From Methanobacterium sp. ERen5 (GTDB taxonomy: Archaea; Methanobacteriota; Methanobacteria; Methanobacteriales; Methanobacteriaceae), in the NCBI GenBank assembly GCA_024167805.1, contig CP099988.1, positions 1,000,001 through 1,064,000 on the forward strand: a stretch of 64,000 bases of DNA, written 5' to 3'. The notes beneath the pieces were generated by a model. It had not been told where the DNA came from. It did not search any database and saw only the letters and a program-made list of their open reading frames with translations. The position numbers were made by a program, and so were the translations under genes. How positions within the stretch are numbered: position 1 is the first letter of the stretch; each line of letters begins with the position of its first letter. Positions 29,307 through 40,186 of this stretch are shown piece by piece.

Positions 29307-30601
29307 TGAAAGTAGTAGTTGTTGGATCTGGAGCCGGAGGAGCTTCAGCTGCCATGGAACTGGCCAAAATGGGTCATGAAGTCACTATTCTAGAATCTGG
29401 TAAACCATTCAAACCATTCACACGATTAATGACCTTAACAGAACCTCTGAAAAATTTAGGTTTGTTTGGGAACGAAAGAAACATCATGAGAATTTTTCCA
29501 CCTATGAATGTTGCAAGATCAAGCAAAAAACTCGTTATTGTGAGGGGAATTACCCAGGGAGGTTGTACAGCTATATCCTGTGGAAACATGGTGCGTGCTG
29601 ATCATGGTTTGAAAGAGATGGGATTGGATCTCACACCAGAATTTGAAGCCATCGAAAATCAAACTTCAATCAATCCTGTTCCAAAAAATAGATGGAGACC
29701 GCTCACACAAAAAATGTTTGAAAGTGCTGAAGAATTAAATTTAAATCCCAGTCCAACACCGAAAGCTGTGGAATTTCATAAATGTACATCATGTGGACTC
29801 TGTGAGATGGGCTGTCACACTGGTGCTCGTTGGGATTCTGGTAAATTATTGGACATTGCCATTGAAAATGGGGCAATTCTCAACACATCTTCAAGAGTTC
29901 AAAAGGTTTTAACCCGTAATAATCAAGTTTATGGAGTTTCAGTAAAAAGAGGAAAATCCAACCATGTATATCCTGCAGATGCTGTTGTATTGGCAGCTGG
30001 TGGAGTTGGAACAGCACAAATTTTGAAGAAATCAGGAATTTATTGCGAAGACAAGTTATGGGTGGATATTGTATTAACCTTAGGTGGAGTTTTAAAAAAT
30101 TCAAAACAGTTAAGAGAGCCACCAATGGCATGGTACAGTTCACAAAAAGATTATATACTCTCCCCCTACATTGACATACTTTCACATTACTTCCACAAAC
30201 CATGGCGTGATGTTTCTTTAAATGATAGGGTGGGAATTATGGTGAAACTGGCAGATATGGGAAATGGTTCCGTGCTTGAAGATGGAACAATCGAAAAGGA
30301 AGTCACCAACACTGATGAAGCAAAGTTAGATGACGCCATACTCAATGCAAAAAATATCATGGAGATTTCAGGAGTATCAGGCCCATTTGTGAAGGGAATG
30401 TACAATGGAGGCCATCTTGGAGGGACAGTTCCATTAAAAAGGAAGGATATTTCTTCTATGCGTTCATCAGAATTACCTGATGGACTTTGGATTGCTGATC
30501 TGTCATTGGCTCCCCTATCACAGGGACTTCCAACCATGATGTTGGCAAGTGCTCTGGCAATGAGAGTCTCCAAAAAATATGTGAATAATGTTCTAACTTA
30601 A
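29306..30601 (+). CDS. GMC-type FAD-dependent oxidoreductase with an internal cysteine cluster
   Basis: 431 residues. The dinucleotide-binding motif KVVVVGSGAGGASAAMELAK opens the protein, and TQGGCTAISCGNMVRADH is a GMC-like flavin contact. A cysteine-rich segment CTSCGLCEMGCHTGARWDSG (about residues 160-180) could bind an iron-sulfur cluster. ADAVVLAAGGVGTAQILKKS and the C-terminal GGHLGGTVPL and LWIADLSLAPLSQGLPTMM complete the fold. Family members oxidise alcohols or reduce polyprenyl-type substrates. GGAGGA precedes ATG 29306. Last gene of the operon, convergent with ehbP. Confidence 0.8.
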   Translation: MKVVVVGSGAGGASAAMELAKMGHEVTILESGKPFKPFTRLMTLTEPLKNLGLFGNERNIMRIFPPMNVARSSKKLVIVRGITQGGCTAISCGNMVRADHGLKEMGLDLTPEFEAIENQTSINPVPKNRWRPLTQKMFESAEELNLNPSPTPKAVEFHKCTSCGLCEMGCHTGARWDSGKLLDIAIENGAILNTSSRVQKVLTRNNQVYGVSVKRGKSNHVYPADAVVLAAGGVGTAQILKKSGIYCEDKLWVDIVLTLGGVLKNSKQLREPPMAWYSSQKDYILSPYIDILSHYFHKPWRDVSLNDRVGIMVKLADMGNGSVLEDGTIEKEVTNTDEAKLDDAILNAKNIMEISGVSGPFVKGMYNGGHLGGTVPLKRKDISSMRSSELPDGLWIADLSLAPLSQGLPTMMLASALAMRVSKKYVNNVLT

Positions 30602-30663
30602 ATTGAAGCAGTAAATTAAAGAATCAACAAACCTTCAATTCTTATAAAAAAAATAGGGAGAAA

Positions 30664-30933
30664 CTACCCAGCTTCTTTTTCCTTCTTCAATTGATCTAAT
30701 TTGAGTTTGGCCCTTCTGAAATTACTTAAAAAACTGTCCTTTTCAGTTATGGGCGTAATTTCAAGTCCGAGTTGACGGTGCTCTTCGATCCATTCTTCGT
30801 TAAATACTGGGATCTCCATTTTTATTGGTTCTTCAGTTGGATTTACCACTATAAGGTTTCGGTAAGGAAACTGTGTTTCGATAATATATCCTCCAACACT
30901 CACGATATGCATTGGACTTACAACGAACTTCAT
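30664..30933 (-). CDS. ehbP: Energy-converting hydrogenase B subunit P
   Basis: 89 residues. [20 protein letters not shown] and [20 protein letters not shown] match the small EhbP family, a soluble conserved subunit of the Ehb complex. The C-terminus is a charged helix. It is the last gene of the ehb operon on this strand, 51 bp after ehbO. In Methanothermobacter the operon is reported to extend to ehbQ. No such gene follows here, since the next gene is the convergent oxidoreductase. Confidence 0.85.
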   Translation of the reverse strand: MKFVVSPMHIVSVGGYIIETQFPYRNLIVVNPTEEPIKMEIPVFNEEWIEEHRQLGLEITPITEKDSFLSNFRRAKLKLDQLKKEKEAG

Positions 30934-30984
30934 TCAATCACCATTTTAAATTCTTTTTTCTTTAGTCTCTAAAAAATTTGAGTA

Positions 30985-31977
30985 TCATAAGAATGATACT
31001 ACTAAGGCCAGTATTCCTATGATTGAAACTCCTGCAACCACTGGATAGAACTGTTTGTTGGTAAATATGGGTGAAAATGCACTCATAATTGCCATTAGTA
31101 TTGGGAATATCAATGCAACTGCAATTGTTACCAGAATATTCCAGCTGAATAGGTTTGGAGGAATTCCCAAAAATAATGTTGTAAACAGACTAGCAAGTAC
31201 AAACATGAGGAATCCACGGGTAATGTAAACATAAGCCCTGTATTTAGCAGCATATTCCATTAAGGGACCTTCTATCACATCAGCCTTAGTCTTCAATATG
31301 ACGAATGGGTACTCGTTTAGGAGTATCATGTATCCTATGAAGAATACTATTGCCCCAAGGACACCTGCCATTGTGAAAAGAATTGGACCATGAATCTGCT
31401 GATAATTCACAATTCCACTCAGGTAGATGGATTTTGAAAGTGCCACCGGTATAAATAGCGCTATGTAAAGTGGGAACGAACCAAATGCTATCAACCTAAA
31501 TGCTCTCAGTGAACTGAGTTCTTCCATAAATGTTCTGGTTGTGTTTGGATGTTTAGCTCCCTTCACTATGTCTGGAAATGGCATTTTAAGTGACATTATT
31601 GATTTAGATAGGGAACCCATAAACATGTAAATGACTTCTTCAATCTTCAACAATCCCACAATTGCTATTATGCTGGTTAACGCTGCTAATGCGTATAACT
31701 GTGGCATTAAGAACAATAATATAAATATTACTGATAAAAGGCTTATTAATGGAAGCGCATTGTACAGTTTAGGCATTGGTGAATTTGGGTTTATTGTTTG
31801 TTTGAAGAAAAATTTGAGGGGTGCCATAATACCTGCACTAGATATTGGTGGACCTACCCTCTGCTGTATTCTTGCGTGAACAAACTTCCTCTCAATCCCT
31901 GGAAGCCATACACTGACTATTAATGCAACTAACAACGTTCCTATTACGGCTATTAGGGAATTTACTGCTGTCATCAT
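30985..31977 (-). CDS. ehbO: Energy-converting hydrogenase B subunit O (NuoH/HyfC-like membrane subunit)
   Basis: 330 residues with about eight transmembrane segments. It is the homologue of complex I NuoH, the membrane subunit next to the hydrogenase module that is involved in ion translocation. The conserved opening is [20 protein letters not shown] followed by [18 protein letters not shown], and the loop [20 protein letters not shown] carries family glutamates. AGGAG precedes the ATG. It lies 9 bp after ehbN, so the two are coupled. Confidence 0.93.
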   Translation of the reverse strand: MMTAVNSLIAVIGTLLVALIVSVWLPGIERKFVHARIQQRVGPPISSAGIMAPLKFFFKQTINPNSPMPKLYNALPLISLLSVIFILLFLMPQLYALAALTSIIAIVGLLKIEEVIYMFMGSLSKSIMSLKMPFPDIVKGAKHPNTTRTFMEELSSLRAFRLIAFGSFPLYIALFIPVALSKSIYLSGIVNYQQIHGPILFTMAGVLGAIVFFIGYMILLNEYPFVILKTKADVIEGPLMEYAAKYRAYVYITRGFLMFVLASLFTTLFLGIPPNLFSWNILVTIAVALIFPILMAIMSAFSPIFTNKQFYPVVAGVSIIGILALVVSFL

Positions 31978-31986
31978 GATCTCCTT

Positions 31987-33120
31987 TTATATTTTGATTA
32001 TCTGAATTGCACGATCTGTGCAGGTGAAACAGGGATCGCACTGTACAATTGCAAGCTGAGCATCAGTTATATGATGTCCCACCGCCGCATACTGCATAGC
32101 ACCTATGTTAGCAATGGATGGAGTTCTTACAATAGAATTTCTCACCCTCCCATCTTCCAAAGCATATGAATGATAGAGTTTTCCCCTTGGAACTTCAATA
32201 TAACTCTTTGTTATTGGTGCATCCTGCATATCCCAACTTCTGTTGGTTATTTTTCCATCTGGAAGATGTTTTATGGCTTGTCTAATGATATTTATGGCCT
32301 CTGGAATTTCTAAAACCCTCATGAGAAGGTTAGATTTTACATCTCCATCATCCTGAGTAATCACATTGAATTCAAATGGTTCATAGGCCTCCATCTCTGT
32401 TCGAAGATCCGTTTCCACACCTGTAGACCTCAAAGTTGGACCAGACGCTGCCAGTTCAATTGCTTGTTTTCTGGTTAAAACTCCAACTCCAGTTATACGT
32501 GACATGATCATGGGATCTGAAACAAATCTGTCTGCAAAATCCAAGATCTTCTCCTCGATGATATCCATTCCTTCACTGATCTTTTGGATCCTCATGGCAT
32601 CTAATTCACATCTTGGCCTTACACCACCAATGATGGAAGCTCCGTACTGTACCCTGTTACCTCCAATCATTCTGAGAAGTTCCATTACTGTTTCCCTTAT
32701 GTAGAATATCCTCATTGCAAATGTTTCGTGTCCTAAAACTTCGTTTCCATGTGCAAGATAAAGGAGGTGGCTGTGCAGCCTTTCAAGTTCTTCCATTATA
32801 ACCCTTATGTACTGAGCACGTTCAGGGACATCAATTCCAATGGCTTTCTCTGCAACAAGGACAGAATTCCATATGTGGCTGTTGGAACATATTCCACATA
32901 TCTTCTCTGTTAAACTATTTGCCTTCTCTACAGGAAGACCCTCCATAATCCTTTCAATACCCCTATGATTAATTCCTACTGTTATCTCAGCATCCTTAAC
33001 CATTTCATCCTCTACAAATAATCTGACCCTGTAGGGTTCAATTGCAGCAGAGTGCACCGGGCCCATTGCAACTTCTGTTTCAATGACATTTTTTTCGGTT
33101 ATCTTGTTATTTTCATTCAT
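31987..33120 (-). CDS. ehbN: Energy-converting hydrogenase B large subunit (NiFe)
   Basis: 377 residues. The catalytic [NiFe] subunit. Both nickel-binding motifs are present: [12 protein letters not shown] near the N-terminus (CxxC) and [14 protein letters not shown] at the C-terminus. [28 protein letters not shown] and [19 protein letters not shown] are typical of the energy-converting group related to NuoD. The protein ends just after the CxxC motif with no obvious C-terminal maturation extension, as is usual for this group. GGTGGATTT precedes ATG. Confidence 0.96.
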   Translation of the reverse strand: MNENNKITEKNVIETEVAMGPVHSAAIEPYRVRLFVEDEMVKDAEITVGINHRGIERIMEGLPVEKANSLTEKICGICSNSHIWNSVLVAEKAIGIDVPERAQYIRVIMEELERLHSHLLYLAHGNEVLGHETFAMRIFYIRETVMELLRMIGGNRVQYGASIIGGVRPRCELDAMRIQKISEGMDIIEEKILDFADRFVSDPMIMSRITGVGVLTRKQAIELAASGPTLRSTGVETDLRTEMEAYEPFEFNVITQDDGDVKSNLLMRVLEIPEAINIIRQAIKHLPDGKITNRSWDMQDAPITKSYIEVPRGKLYHSYALEDGRVRNSIVRTPSIANIGAMQYAAVGHHITDAQLAIVQCDPCFTCTDRAIQIIKI

Positions 33121-33160
33121 AAATCCACCTTCAAATGAGTTTGAGATTTAATTTACCCAG

Positions 33161-33607
33161 TTATTTAGCATCCAAGAGCAAAGGTAATGCTGAAACCACA
33201 CCTGAAAGTACGTCTTCAGGTCTGACAGCACATCCTGGAACCTTTGCATCGACGGGTATGATATTGTCTACAGGTCCCATAATTTCCTCTGAGGGAATAT
33301 CACCATGTATGTTCTTGTATACTCCTCCCATGAGAGCACATGCTCCAGCAGCTATGACTGCCTTAGGTTCGGGTATTGCATCGTAAATTTCCCTGAGTGG
33401 TTTCTCGTTGTGTTTTGTTACAGGGCCCGTAACAACAAGTACATCTGCTTCTCTAGGATTCCAAGTTAGAAATACTTTGTACTGTTCAGCATCGTATTTT
33501 GGTGATAATACACAGTTAACAATTTCAATATCACAGCCGTTACATCCCCCTGTATAAACAAGCATTATGTGAACAGCTCTTGCCCTTGAATATGATTTTA
33601 AGCTCAT
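33161..33607 (-). CDS. ehbM: Energy-converting hydrogenase B small subunit (NuoB-like)
   Basis: 148 residues. Electron-transfer small subunit with a single proximal [4Fe-4S] cluster, homologous to NuoB. Ligands are visible in [13 protein letters not shown], in AGACALMGG and in [12 protein letters not shown]. The stretch [20 protein letters not shown] is characteristic. Sits 40 bp upstream of ehbN. Confidence 0.95.
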   Translation of the reverse strand: MSLKSYSRARAVHIMLVYTGGCNGCDIEIVNCVLSPKYDAEQYKVFLTWNPREADVLVVTGPVTKHNEKPLREIYDAIPEPKAVIAAGACALMGGVYKNIHGDIPSEEIMGPVDNIIPVDAKVPGCAVRPEDVLSGVVSALPLLLDAK

Positions 33608-33666
33608 ATTATTCCTCTTAAGGTCTAATTATTTTTATGATAATTTTTATTCAATGAAATTTTATT

Positions 33667-34155
33667 CTAGTTTTCCTTCCTCTTTTTTAGTATGGTGGAA
33701 TCTGCTAAGTACTGTGATATGAAGGCCACTTTATCATCGGATATTTTCACTGGTTTTTCTAGTAGTTTTGAAATATCTGATTCAACAATCCCCACATCAT
33801 TCGGATGGATTGTACCTGCCTCTCCAAACAAAGCATATAATGGGCAGAAGTCATGGCAATAGTAACAGTGTACACATTTTAAACTGTTAAGCACGGGTAT
33901 TTTATCCTTAACAAGTCCTTCCATCAACTTCACTGGTTCTGGAAGGTCAACCATCTCGATTGCCTGGGTTGGACACGCATTGGAACATCCCCCACAACCT
34001 ATACATGACTGTTCTGCCACCTTTTCAGTTGGGACTATCTTTCCCTCGAGGATTTTGCTCCGGAGTTCCATGTCTGTAACCCTGTCGGATGCAAAGATAA
34101 TTCTCTTAGTGTTGTTGATTATTCCATCCAGGAATATTCTAATTAAATTTTTCAT
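33667..34155 (-). CDS. ehbL: Energy-converting hydrogenase B ferredoxin subunit
   Basis: 162 residues with two [4Fe-4S] motifs of the NuoI type: [12 protein letters not shown] and [12 protein letters not shown]. The N-terminal region ([17 protein letters not shown]) lies against the membrane arm in homologues. It bridges the polyferredoxin and the hydrogenase small subunit. Its start overlaps the end of ehbK by 4 bp. Confidence 0.93.
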   Translation of the reverse strand: MKNLIRIFLDGIINNTKRIIFASDRVTDMELRSKILEGKIVPTEKVAEQSCIGCGGCSNACPTQAIEMVDLPEPVKLMEGLVKDKIPVLNSLKCVHCYYCHDFCPLYALFGEAGTIHPNDVGIVESDISKLLEKPVKISDDKVAFISQYLADSTILKKRKEN

Positions 34156-35513
34156 TCTGATACCTCAAATTCTCTTTCAAGTATAATTGCCTTTGCTGGA
34201 CATGCATTGGAACAAGCTCCACAGTATATGCATTTAGAGTCATCCACAACGATATTTCCCTCAGAATTTTCAGTGATGGCATCTTCTGGACATATTTTGG
34301 TGCATAGTTTACATTTCATGCACATTTTATCCTGTACAAATGTGAAACCTTCTTTAATAGATTTTTTAAGGGTAGCAGTTCTTGGTATTGCGTTGACTGG
34401 ACAATGGATGGCACATGTTTCACATAAAATGCATTTATCCATATCCACATCTATAGAACCTCTTCTTAATGTTATAGCTCCTTTTGGACATAATTCAGAG
34501 CATATACCACAAGTTATACAATCTTCAGATACTGTTCCATCCCATTTAATGTTCTGGAGTTTTCTTGCTTTGTTAACATCACAGGCCTGAACACATTTAC
34601 CACAGGATACACAAAAGCCTTCAATTGCACGATCAGGATCTTTTGATTCCCTTATTGTGTCCACTGGACACACTTCTAAACATTCCATTGTTGTGCATTC
34701 TCTGCAGAGTGTGGGATCATAACGGAGTTTTCCATCCACCACTTTCAGTGCCCCGTGTGTACATGCTTCTGCACATAGACCACAGTTTAAGCAGGAAACT
34801 ATGGAACCTTCGATGGTTTCTCCTTCATCAGGTTTTCTTATGTGTAGTTTGAAGTCTTGGGTGTACATGGCAGAGTTAGGACATTCAAAAACACATTTGA
34901 GACATAATGTACATTTAGTTTCATCAATAACTCCATCCTTTATTGCGCCCACTGGACAAACATCTTCACATATTCTGCAATCTGTGCACAAGCCTTCAGA
35001 GTCCACATCCACAATTATGGCGTTGGTTGGGCAGTAATATTCACACCTTCCACAGAGTGTACATTTTTCAGGATCTGTGCAGATATTAGTTCTGGTAGCG
35101 TATTCTTCCTCTTTTTTAACCCTTGAACCTGGTTGAATAGTGAGGTTGAGTGATTCTAAAAATTTAAGCTGTCTATCTTCTATAACATCTTGTGCATCTG
35201 CCCTTGCTTTAACTGGGCATGCATCAACACATATTCCACATCTTGCACATATTCCCTTCACAACACCGTCCTCTATTTTGATGTTGTTAACTGGACATGT
35301 CATCTCACACACACCACATGCATTGCACTTGGCACGGTCGACAACGAATCCTCCAAATTTATTTTTAAATATTGCGCTGTTTGGACAGGCATCTTTACAG
35401 GCACCACATGTGATGCAACTGAATGCCTTTCCATCAATGATTCTGATGGCTTCAGTCGGGCATTCTTCAACACACTTTCCAATGCCTTCACATTTCTTTG
35501 TTGATAGGAACAT
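34152..35513 (-). CDS. ehbK: Energy-converting hydrogenase B polyferredoxin
   Basis: 453 residues with fourteen cysteine clusters by my count, nearly all CxxCxxCxxxCP (for example [48 protein letters not shown]). The first ([12 protein letters not shown]) is atypical in spacing and one ([14 protein letters not shown]) carries an insertion. By family knowledge it conducts electrons between external ferredoxins and the hydrogenase. The repeats are tandem duplications of a two-cluster ferredoxin unit. Translation is coupled to ehbL. Confidence 0.95.
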   Translation of the reverse strand: MFLSTKKCEGIGKCVEECPTEAIRIIDGKAFSCITCGACKDACPNSAIFKNKFGGFVVDRAKCNACGVCEMTCPVNNIKIEDGVVKGICARCGICVDACPVKARADAQDVIEDRQLKFLESLNLTIQPGSRVKKEEEYATRTNICTDPEKCTLCGRCEYYCPTNAIIVDVDSEGLCTDCRICEDVCPVGAIKDGVIDETKCTLCLKCVFECPNSAMYTQDFKLHIRKPDEGETIEGSIVSCLNCGLCAEACTHGALKVVDGKLRYDPTLCRECTTMECLEVCPVDTIRESKDPDRAIEGFCVSCGKCVQACDVNKARKLQNIKWDGTVSEDCITCGICSELCPKGAITLRRGSIDVDMDKCILCETCAIHCPVNAIPRTATLKKSIKEGFTFVQDKMCMKCKLCTKICPEDAITENSEGNIVVDDSKCIYCGACSNACPAKAIILEREFEVSE

Positions 35514-35562
35514 GACATTTACCTTCTTATAATTTGATTAATTTTATTGGTTATTTTAACTC

Positions 35563-35811
35563 TTATCCTCTTCCGAATGTTAATTTACCCACAACTATAC
35601 CTACGAATGCAGATATAAGTCCGTTAGCAAGTATTGAATCTGTGTAAAATGGGAAAGGACCTAATTGGTATGCCATTACAATCACAACTATTGCCAGCAA
35701 CACATAGACCGAAGCAGGAAAGTACATCTTACTCTCGGGATTTGGTTTAATTCTTGTTCCGAGTATGAATCCAATTATGAATCCCAGAACAAGTGGGCCT
35801 ATATAAACCAT
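35563..35811 (-). CDS. ehbJ: Energy-converting hydrogenase B subunit J
   Basis: 82 residues with about three membrane segments (GPLVLGFIIGFILG, VLLAIVVIVMAYQLG, and LISAFVGIVVGKL). A small integral membrane subunit specific to Ehb complexes. It abuts ehbI with no gap (stop at 35812, start at 35811). Confidence 0.87.
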   Translation of the reverse strand: MVYIGPLVLGFIIGFILGTRIKPNPESKMYFPASVYVLLAIVVIVMAYQLGPFPFYTDSILANGLISAFVGIVVGKLTFGRG

Positions 35812-36285
35812 TTAGTTACTCTCCATTTTCTTTATTAGTTTATCACTCTCTAGGAATGTTATCACAACCGCACTTAAACCAACCAGAACCTTTAACCCCA
35901 CAACAAAGTTGAGGTAAGGAATTATACCTGCGTGTATTGGGTCAGGATAATCGAATATGTTAACTATGTTCGGTGGAACTATATGGTACAGATCAACTCC
36001 CAAGTTGTAAAGGAAGAATCCTGTTGTGAACAAACCTGCTAGCCCTAGGAATATGTATCCTATAGCACCAATACTTTCTAAGGATGCCATGAAATTGTGA
36101 CTAAGTTTTATAGGTGTTTTGTCAACTCCATACACTACTAAACTGAAAATTATTCCTGCCGCTATCATGGCCCCGCCCTGAAATCCTCCTCCAGGTGTTA
36201 TGTGTCCTCCCAGAATTGTGAGTGCGCCGTAGCACATGAATACGACTGATGCAGGAAATGCAAATAGTTTTAAAATTGTACTCAT
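35812..36285 (-). CDS. ehbI: Energy-converting hydrogenase B subunit I (MnhB-like)
   Basis: 157 residues. It resembles the MnhB/MrpB subunit of Na+/H+ antiporters: [20 protein letters not shown] then [18 protein letters not shown] is the family signature. Four membrane segments. This antiporter-like module is thought to couple electron flow to ion gradients. Overlaps ehbH by 4 bp. Confidence 0.9.
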   Translation of the reverse strand: MSTILKLFAFPASVVFMCYGALTILGGHITPGGGFQGGAMIAAGIIFSLVVYGVDKTPIKLSHNFMASLESIGAIGYIFLGLAGLFTTGFFLYNLGVDLYHIVPPNIVNIFDYPDPIHAGIIPYLNFVVGLKVLVGLSAVVITFLESDKLIKKMESN

Positions 36286-36566
36286 TCATCATCACCTCCA
36301 AGATCTACTTGGCCCCTTCCAAATATTAGAAGGGTAATTATAACTGCTGTTACAAGAATCAATGCTTCTCCAAGGGTATCGTATCCTCTCCAATCAAACA
36401 CTACGTTTGTAACCATGTTAGGAGCTATGTGAGGTCCCACCCAGTTGTATATATAACTTATTCCAGGGTAGATCATTGTGGAAAAGTGGAATATTGACTG
36501 GAACAGTGTGGCTGCAAATATTAAAAGTGCGAGTCCTGCTATGACATTTCGAATTCCTTCAGACAT
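36282..36566 (-). CDS. ehbH: Energy-converting hydrogenase B subunit H (MnhB N-terminal-like)
   Basis: 94 residues with two membrane segments ([16 protein letters not shown] and [16 protein letters not shown]). [20 protein letters not shown] is the typical segment of the MnhB N-terminal domain family. Overlaps ehbG by 8 bp. Confidence 0.88.
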   Translation of the reverse strand: MSEGIRNVIAGLALLIFAATLFQSIFHFSTMIYPGISYIYNWVGPHIAPNMVTNVVFDWRGYDTLGEALILVTAVIITLLIFGRGQVDLGGDDE

Positions 36567-36897
36567 TTAAATTCCCCCAATAGAATAGTGAAACTATTAT
36601 CGCAAGTGCAACAATTACATAGAAACTCATGGTGGCTAGTGAATCATTCTGTTCTCTTTTCAACTTGGGCATGATTGGCATTGCCATGAATATTATAAGG
36701 AATACAATAACAATCATGGCCATCATGAGTGCTCTGTTTAGTAATCTCAACATCACCACAGCAATTAGAAGGGAAGATATTATTGTGATCTCTGCAGTCA
36801 GCATTGAGGTGGCTGAAATATTTGTAACAGGACCTTCATCTCCCGTTTCCATTTTAACGTCTTTTATCTTTTTCAGTATGAAATCATAGATGTTCAT
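36559..36897 (-). CDS. ehbG: Energy-converting hydrogenase B subunit G
   Basis: 112 residues, about three membrane helices. The segment [20 protein letters not shown] is followed by [17 protein letters not shown] and [17 protein letters not shown]. Small membrane subunit of the complex. Assigned by position between ehbF and ehbH and by topology. Confidence 0.82.
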   Translation of the reverse strand: MNIYDFILKKIKDVKMETGDEGPVTNISATSMLTAEITIISSLLIAVVMLRLLNRALMMAMIVIVFLIIFMAMPIMPKLKREQNDSLATMSFYVIVALAIIVSLFYWGNLNV

Positions 36898-36912
36898 ATA
36901 ATCCCTCTTTCT

Positions 36913-38415
36913 TTATGCTATCCCCATAGCTAGCCCTTGTAAGTAATTGGTTGCAAGTTGTGGATACAATCCAAACACTAAACATATTATTAGTAAACAG
37001 ACCATTGCCACGATTGTGACCCGTGGTATATTCTCGTTTTCTATAACGAGTCCAGCTGGTTTTGGTCTCAAATATATGGTGTGGAAAGCTCTCATGAAAG
37101 TCATGAAGGTTACTATACTCAGTAAAACCATTATTATAGCTACTTCAGGGAGTCCTGAGTTCAGTGATGACTGGACAAGCATAAGTTTACTTTGGAATGC
37201 ATTGAAAGGTGGAACTCCTGCCATTGCCAGTCCTGCTAAAAGCACCAAGAAAGCTGATTTTGGAGTTTCAACCAACATTCCTCCGAGCTTTTTAAGTTCT
37301 GTTTCTTTGGTTTTGTACATTATTGTACCAAATCCTATGAAGAGTAAAGCAGTTATAACAGCTTCGTTAACTGCTTGGAAAAGTCCTGCTGTTATTCCAA
37401 ATACAGTTCCCAGACCAAATCCAACTCCTATGTAACCAAGTTCTCCAACTGCCAGAAATGCTATTAGCCTCTTGAAATCTGTTTGGGTGATGGCCATGGT
37501 AATACCCAGCACCATTGCTATGAGTGAGATTCCGAGGATGAAAATTTCTGCGAAATGAAGGTAAGAGAATATTCTAAGTATGATCACTCCAATAGCCACA
37601 AATGTGAACACAGAGAATGCCTGTAAAACTGCTGCACCGGTTGGTAAAGCTTTACTGTACATCGCAGATTTTATTGTGTGGAAAGGTGGAAGACCCGCAG
37701 CATATAACCATCCGAAAATTATCAGACTGCCTGCCATGAGCAACACTGGACTGTGAGGATCCACCAGCCCTGTTTTTATGGAGTAAACAATATCAGTGAT
37801 GTTCACGTTTCCTGTTACTCCCAATAGAAGTGCTATACCCAGAAGTAACATTGGTGAGGCTATGCTGCCCACAATAAGATATTTGAGTGCGGTTTCGTAG
37901 TTGTGATCAACTTTGGAAACTAGGACAATTCCCACTTGTGTCAGTGCAGCTATCTCAAAGAACACGTAAAGGTTGAATATATCATCAGAGAGTAGCATTG
38001 CCATTACAGATGCAACTCCCATTAAAATGAGATATATATAAACTCCTGAAGGTTTTTTAACCTCGTAAAGGGAAATGAAAATTGCAAAGAGTGCAACAAA
38101 ACCCAAAATCGTTATCATTAACTTTTGGGCGCTTCCAAATACGTAGGTTATTGCAGGGTGGAAAATGTTAAGTGCGGATCCTGTGATGAAGCTTGGAAGT
38201 CCTGTTGCAATGGTTGGATTCTGTGCAAGGGGTGCGTAACCACCGAAGTACTGTATTCCATAGTTTGCAAGCAAAGGTATTGTTGGAAGAAGTAAAGCAA
38301 CAATTACAGATATTATTTTAACTACCCTACTCTTCTCGTGAAGAAGGTTTAAAAATAAAGCACATGTAATTGGTATTATTATCATCAACGGGATTAAAAG
38401 ATTTTCTGTACTCAT
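36913..38415 (-). CDS. ehbF: Energy-converting hydrogenase B subunit F (MnhD/NuoN-like)
   Basis: 500 residues with about 14 transmembrane segments, an antiporter-like subunit homologous to NuoL/M/N and MrpD. The proton-antiporter domain is visible in [37 protein letters not shown], and [18 protein letters not shown] with conserved lysines. The C-terminal [17 protein letters not shown] is also typical. Starts at ATG 38415, overlapping a small upstream frame by 4 bp. Confidence 0.94.
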   Translation of the reverse strand: MSTENLLIPLMIIIPITCALFLNLLHEKSRVVKIISVIVALLLPTIPLLANYGIQYFGGYAPLAQNPTIATGLPSFITGSALNIFHPAITYVFGSAQKLMITILGFVALFAIFISLYEVKKPSGVYIYLILMGVASVMAMLLSDDIFNLYVFFEIAALTQVGIVLVSKVDHNYETALKYLIVGSIASPMLLLGIALLLGVTGNVNITDIVYSIKTGLVDPHSPVLLMAGSLIIFGWLYAAGLPPFHTIKSAMYSKALPTGAAVLQAFSVFTFVAIGVIILRIFSYLHFAEIFILGISLIAMVLGITMAITQTDFKRLIAFLAVGELGYIGVGFGLGTVFGITAGLFQAVNEAVITALLFIGFGTIMYKTKETELKKLGGMLVETPKSAFLVLLAGLAMAGVPPFNAFQSKLMLVQSSLNSGLPEVAIIMVLLSIVTFMTFMRAFHTIYLRPKPAGLVIENENIPRVTIVAMVCLLIICLVFGLYPQLATNYLQGLAMGIA

Positions 38416-38522
38416 TTAACACCCTCCTCTAATCGAGGATTAACCCTGTAAACAACTAACTGGCTTGGAATGTTCAGTTGGATGTTGACTTTTATATTAT
38501 CTGATGAGAATTCTGAAAGCAT
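38412..38522 (-). CDS. Possible 36-residue frame between ehbE and ehbF
   Basis: ATG 38522, with GGAG 9 nt upstream, opens [20 protein letters not shown] and then [16 protein letters not shown], ending in a TGA that overlaps the ehbF start. The ATGA overlap and the ribosome binding site are what a real translated gene in this operon looks like. It fills the only gap larger than a few bases in the ehbE-F interval. It could instead be a displaced C-terminal extension of ehbE. Confidence 0.45.
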   Translation of the reverse strand: MLSEFSSDNIKVNIQLNIPSQLVVYRVNPRLEEGVK

Positions 38523-38523
38523 T

Positions 38524-38889
38524 TCAATTATCTCCAAGAATCTTTGATGCACTTAAGGATCCGTACTTCTTGTTAAGTACTATAATTAAGCCCAGCATGA
38601 CTGCCATTGTACTGGCCCCTATAACAATACTGGTTAAAACCAGTGCAAATGGAAGGGGATATGCAGCATTCTGAGAAAATTCAGACATGGACATGCCTGG
38701 TAAAAATATGTATACAATTCCTCCTGCTTTGTAACCCATTGCAATTAGGAACAGGTTAACACCATCCCCTATGAATGCAAGAGATATAACCTTTTTTATT
38801 AGATTATCCAGGAATAATGTACCAAATATGCCTATAACTATCAGTGCGCCAGCAGTTAAAAGTGATGCCAATTGTGTATCCATTATCAT
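38524..38889 (-). CDS. ehbE: Energy-converting hydrogenase B subunit E (MnhC/NuoK-like)
   Basis: About 121 residues from ATG 38889 ([16 protein letters not shown]), preceded by GGTGGAGG at the end of ehbD. Three membrane segments as in NuoK/Mrp[36 protein letters not shown], and [20 protein letters not shown]. The upstream-extended frame to 38931 would overlap ehbD and is not used. Confidence 0.9.
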   Translation of the reverse strand: MIMDTQLASLLTAGALIVIGIFGTLFLDNLIKKVISLAFIGDGVNLFLIAMGYKAGGIVYIFLPGMSMSEFSQNAAYPLPFALVLTSIVIGASTMAVMLGLIIVLNKKYGSLSASKILGDN

Positions 38890-38890
38890 A

Positions 38891-39124
38891 TTATTCCTCC
38901 ACCCTGCGCGTTCTGTAAACTGCCAGAGCAAAAAATACCGGCACTATAGCTGATCCCACTATGGCCTGTGTCAATGCTACATCGGGAGCTTGAAGGAACT
39001 GGTAAAGCAATGCTAGGGAAGCCCCTGGAATTCCAGTTAATATGGCTGCCTTTAGGAGATCTCGCTGTAATAGCGTTATAATTGCTCCTAAAATTGTTGT
39101 AATCATGAAAACATATTCTATCAT
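38891..39124 (-). CDS. ehbD: Energy-converting hydrogenase B subunit D (DUF4040/MnhB-like)
   Basis: 77 residues. [20 protein letters not shown] followed by [20 protein letters not shown] is the signature of the small MrpA/B C-terminal segment (DUF4040-like) found in energy-converting hydrogenases. Overlaps ehbC by 4 bp. Confidence 0.88.
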   Translation of the reverse strand: MIEYVFMITTILGAIITLLQRDLLKAAILTGIPGASLALLYQFLQAPDVALTQAIVGSAIVPVFFALAVYRTRRVEE

Positions 39125-39393
39125 TGTTCTTCCTCCCCATAGAAGTAACCGTTGGCAACAGCATGGGCTGCGAATGGTACCAGTATGAAGTAAGCCACTG
39201 CTAAGAGTGGTTCGTTGATAGCTAAAAGTGCAAGGATAAGAGCAGTGTCAGCAACCCCTAGAATATGAATCCTAGCGTAAATTACGTTTTCAATATCATC
39301 CTTATACTTTAAAATTCCATACGCTGCTAAAAGCACCAGGAAAGCAACAATGATGAGTATTGCCGATTGTATCAAAGTTATTATGTCCGTCAC
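39121..39393 (-). CDS. ehbC: Energy-converting hydrogenase B subunit C (MnhG-like)
   Basis: 90 residues with three membrane segments. [20 protein letters not shown] and [20 protein letters not shown] match MnhG/MrpG-type subunits. 4 bp separate it from ehbB. Confidence 0.88.
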   Translation of the reverse strand: MTDIITLIQSAILIIVAFLVLLAAYGILKYKDDIENVIYARIHILGVADTALILALLAINEPLLAVAYFILVPFAAHAVANGYFYGEEEQ

Positions 39394-39397
39394 ATGA

Positions 39398-39655
39398 TCA
39401 TCCTCTTAAAACTCTTGCAAATGCTATGGTGCCCACAGGTCCAAGGAATACCAGTGCAGTTGCTATATCCCTACAAAAGGCTAAATTGTAGATGTGTTGG
39501 ATTAAAATTAGCATGACTGCAATTGAAATACTTAAACCTGACAAACCCACCAGCGCCATCGCTATCTTTTTTCTTGTTGTGATCCTTATTGTGGCCAATG
39601 CAAATATTGCAAGAGCCCCCATGAGAATGTATTCTGATATAAGCAGTATGTTCAT
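39398..39655 (-). CDS. ehbB: Energy-converting hydrogenase B subunit B (MnhF-like)
   Basis: 85 residues with three membrane segments. [20 protein letters not shown] then [15 protein letters not shown] is the MnhF-like end. Starts within the last codons of ehbA (4-bp overlap). Confidence 0.88.
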   Translation of the reverse strand: MNILLISEYILMGALAIFALATIRITTRKKIAMALVGLSGLSISIAVMLILIQHIYNLAFCRDIATALVFLGPVGTIAFARVLRG

Positions 39656-39963
39656 TCTAACATCCCTTTTATATATGATTCAAATGGAATTACTTCCTCC
39701 ACAGGACGTGGAGCTATGGTTGCAACCTTTAAAATACAGTTTTCCGAATCAAGATCGATTGAAAGAGTACCTGGTGTTAATGTAATACTGTTCGCAAGTA
39801 TGGCTTGGGAAACAGGTCTTTTAAGTACGGTCTTGATCTCAACCACCACAGGTTCTATATCTCCATTGATTATTCTTTTGATAACATCAATTTCAGCTTT
39901 GAGTATTTCAAAGAGAAGAACGATGAAATAAGCTATTCCATAGTAAATTCTGGTTATAAACAT
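39652..39963 (-). CDS. ehbA: Energy-converting hydrogenase B subunit A (MnhE-like)
   Basis: 103 residues. A membrane segment ([20 protein letters not shown]) is followed by the MnhE signature [20 protein letters not shown] then [11 protein letters not shown]. First gene of the ehb operon. The 223-bp AT-rich spacer upstream (39964-40186) should hold the promoter, with TATA-like TTTATATATC sequence on the minus strand near 40102-40111. Confidence 0.9.
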   Translation of the reverse strand: MFITRIYYGIAYFIVLLFEILKAEIDVIKRIINGDIEPVVVEIKTVLKRPVSQAILANSITLTPGTLSIDLDSENCILKVATIAPRPVEEVIPFESYIKGMLE

Positions 39964-40186
39964 TGCGATTTACCCCATTTTCATACTAGCATGACATTTA
40001 AGTAAATTAACATGGCCGCAGGAAAGACAAAAACTGTACATAAATATCAGTTCAAACATGAATCATTTGAAAACCATGATAATTAATTCATCATTATAAA
40101 ACATGATATATAAATAATTAACTAAATTATTATTTTTTTTAAAATTACGTTTAAAAAAATACTAAAAATTAATTGAATTATATTAA

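Noticed and set aside
34201..35532. Plus-strand open frames across the polyferredoxin gene
   Set aside because: They are shadows of the cysteine-rich repeats of ehbK and have no ribosome binding sites or recognisable domains.
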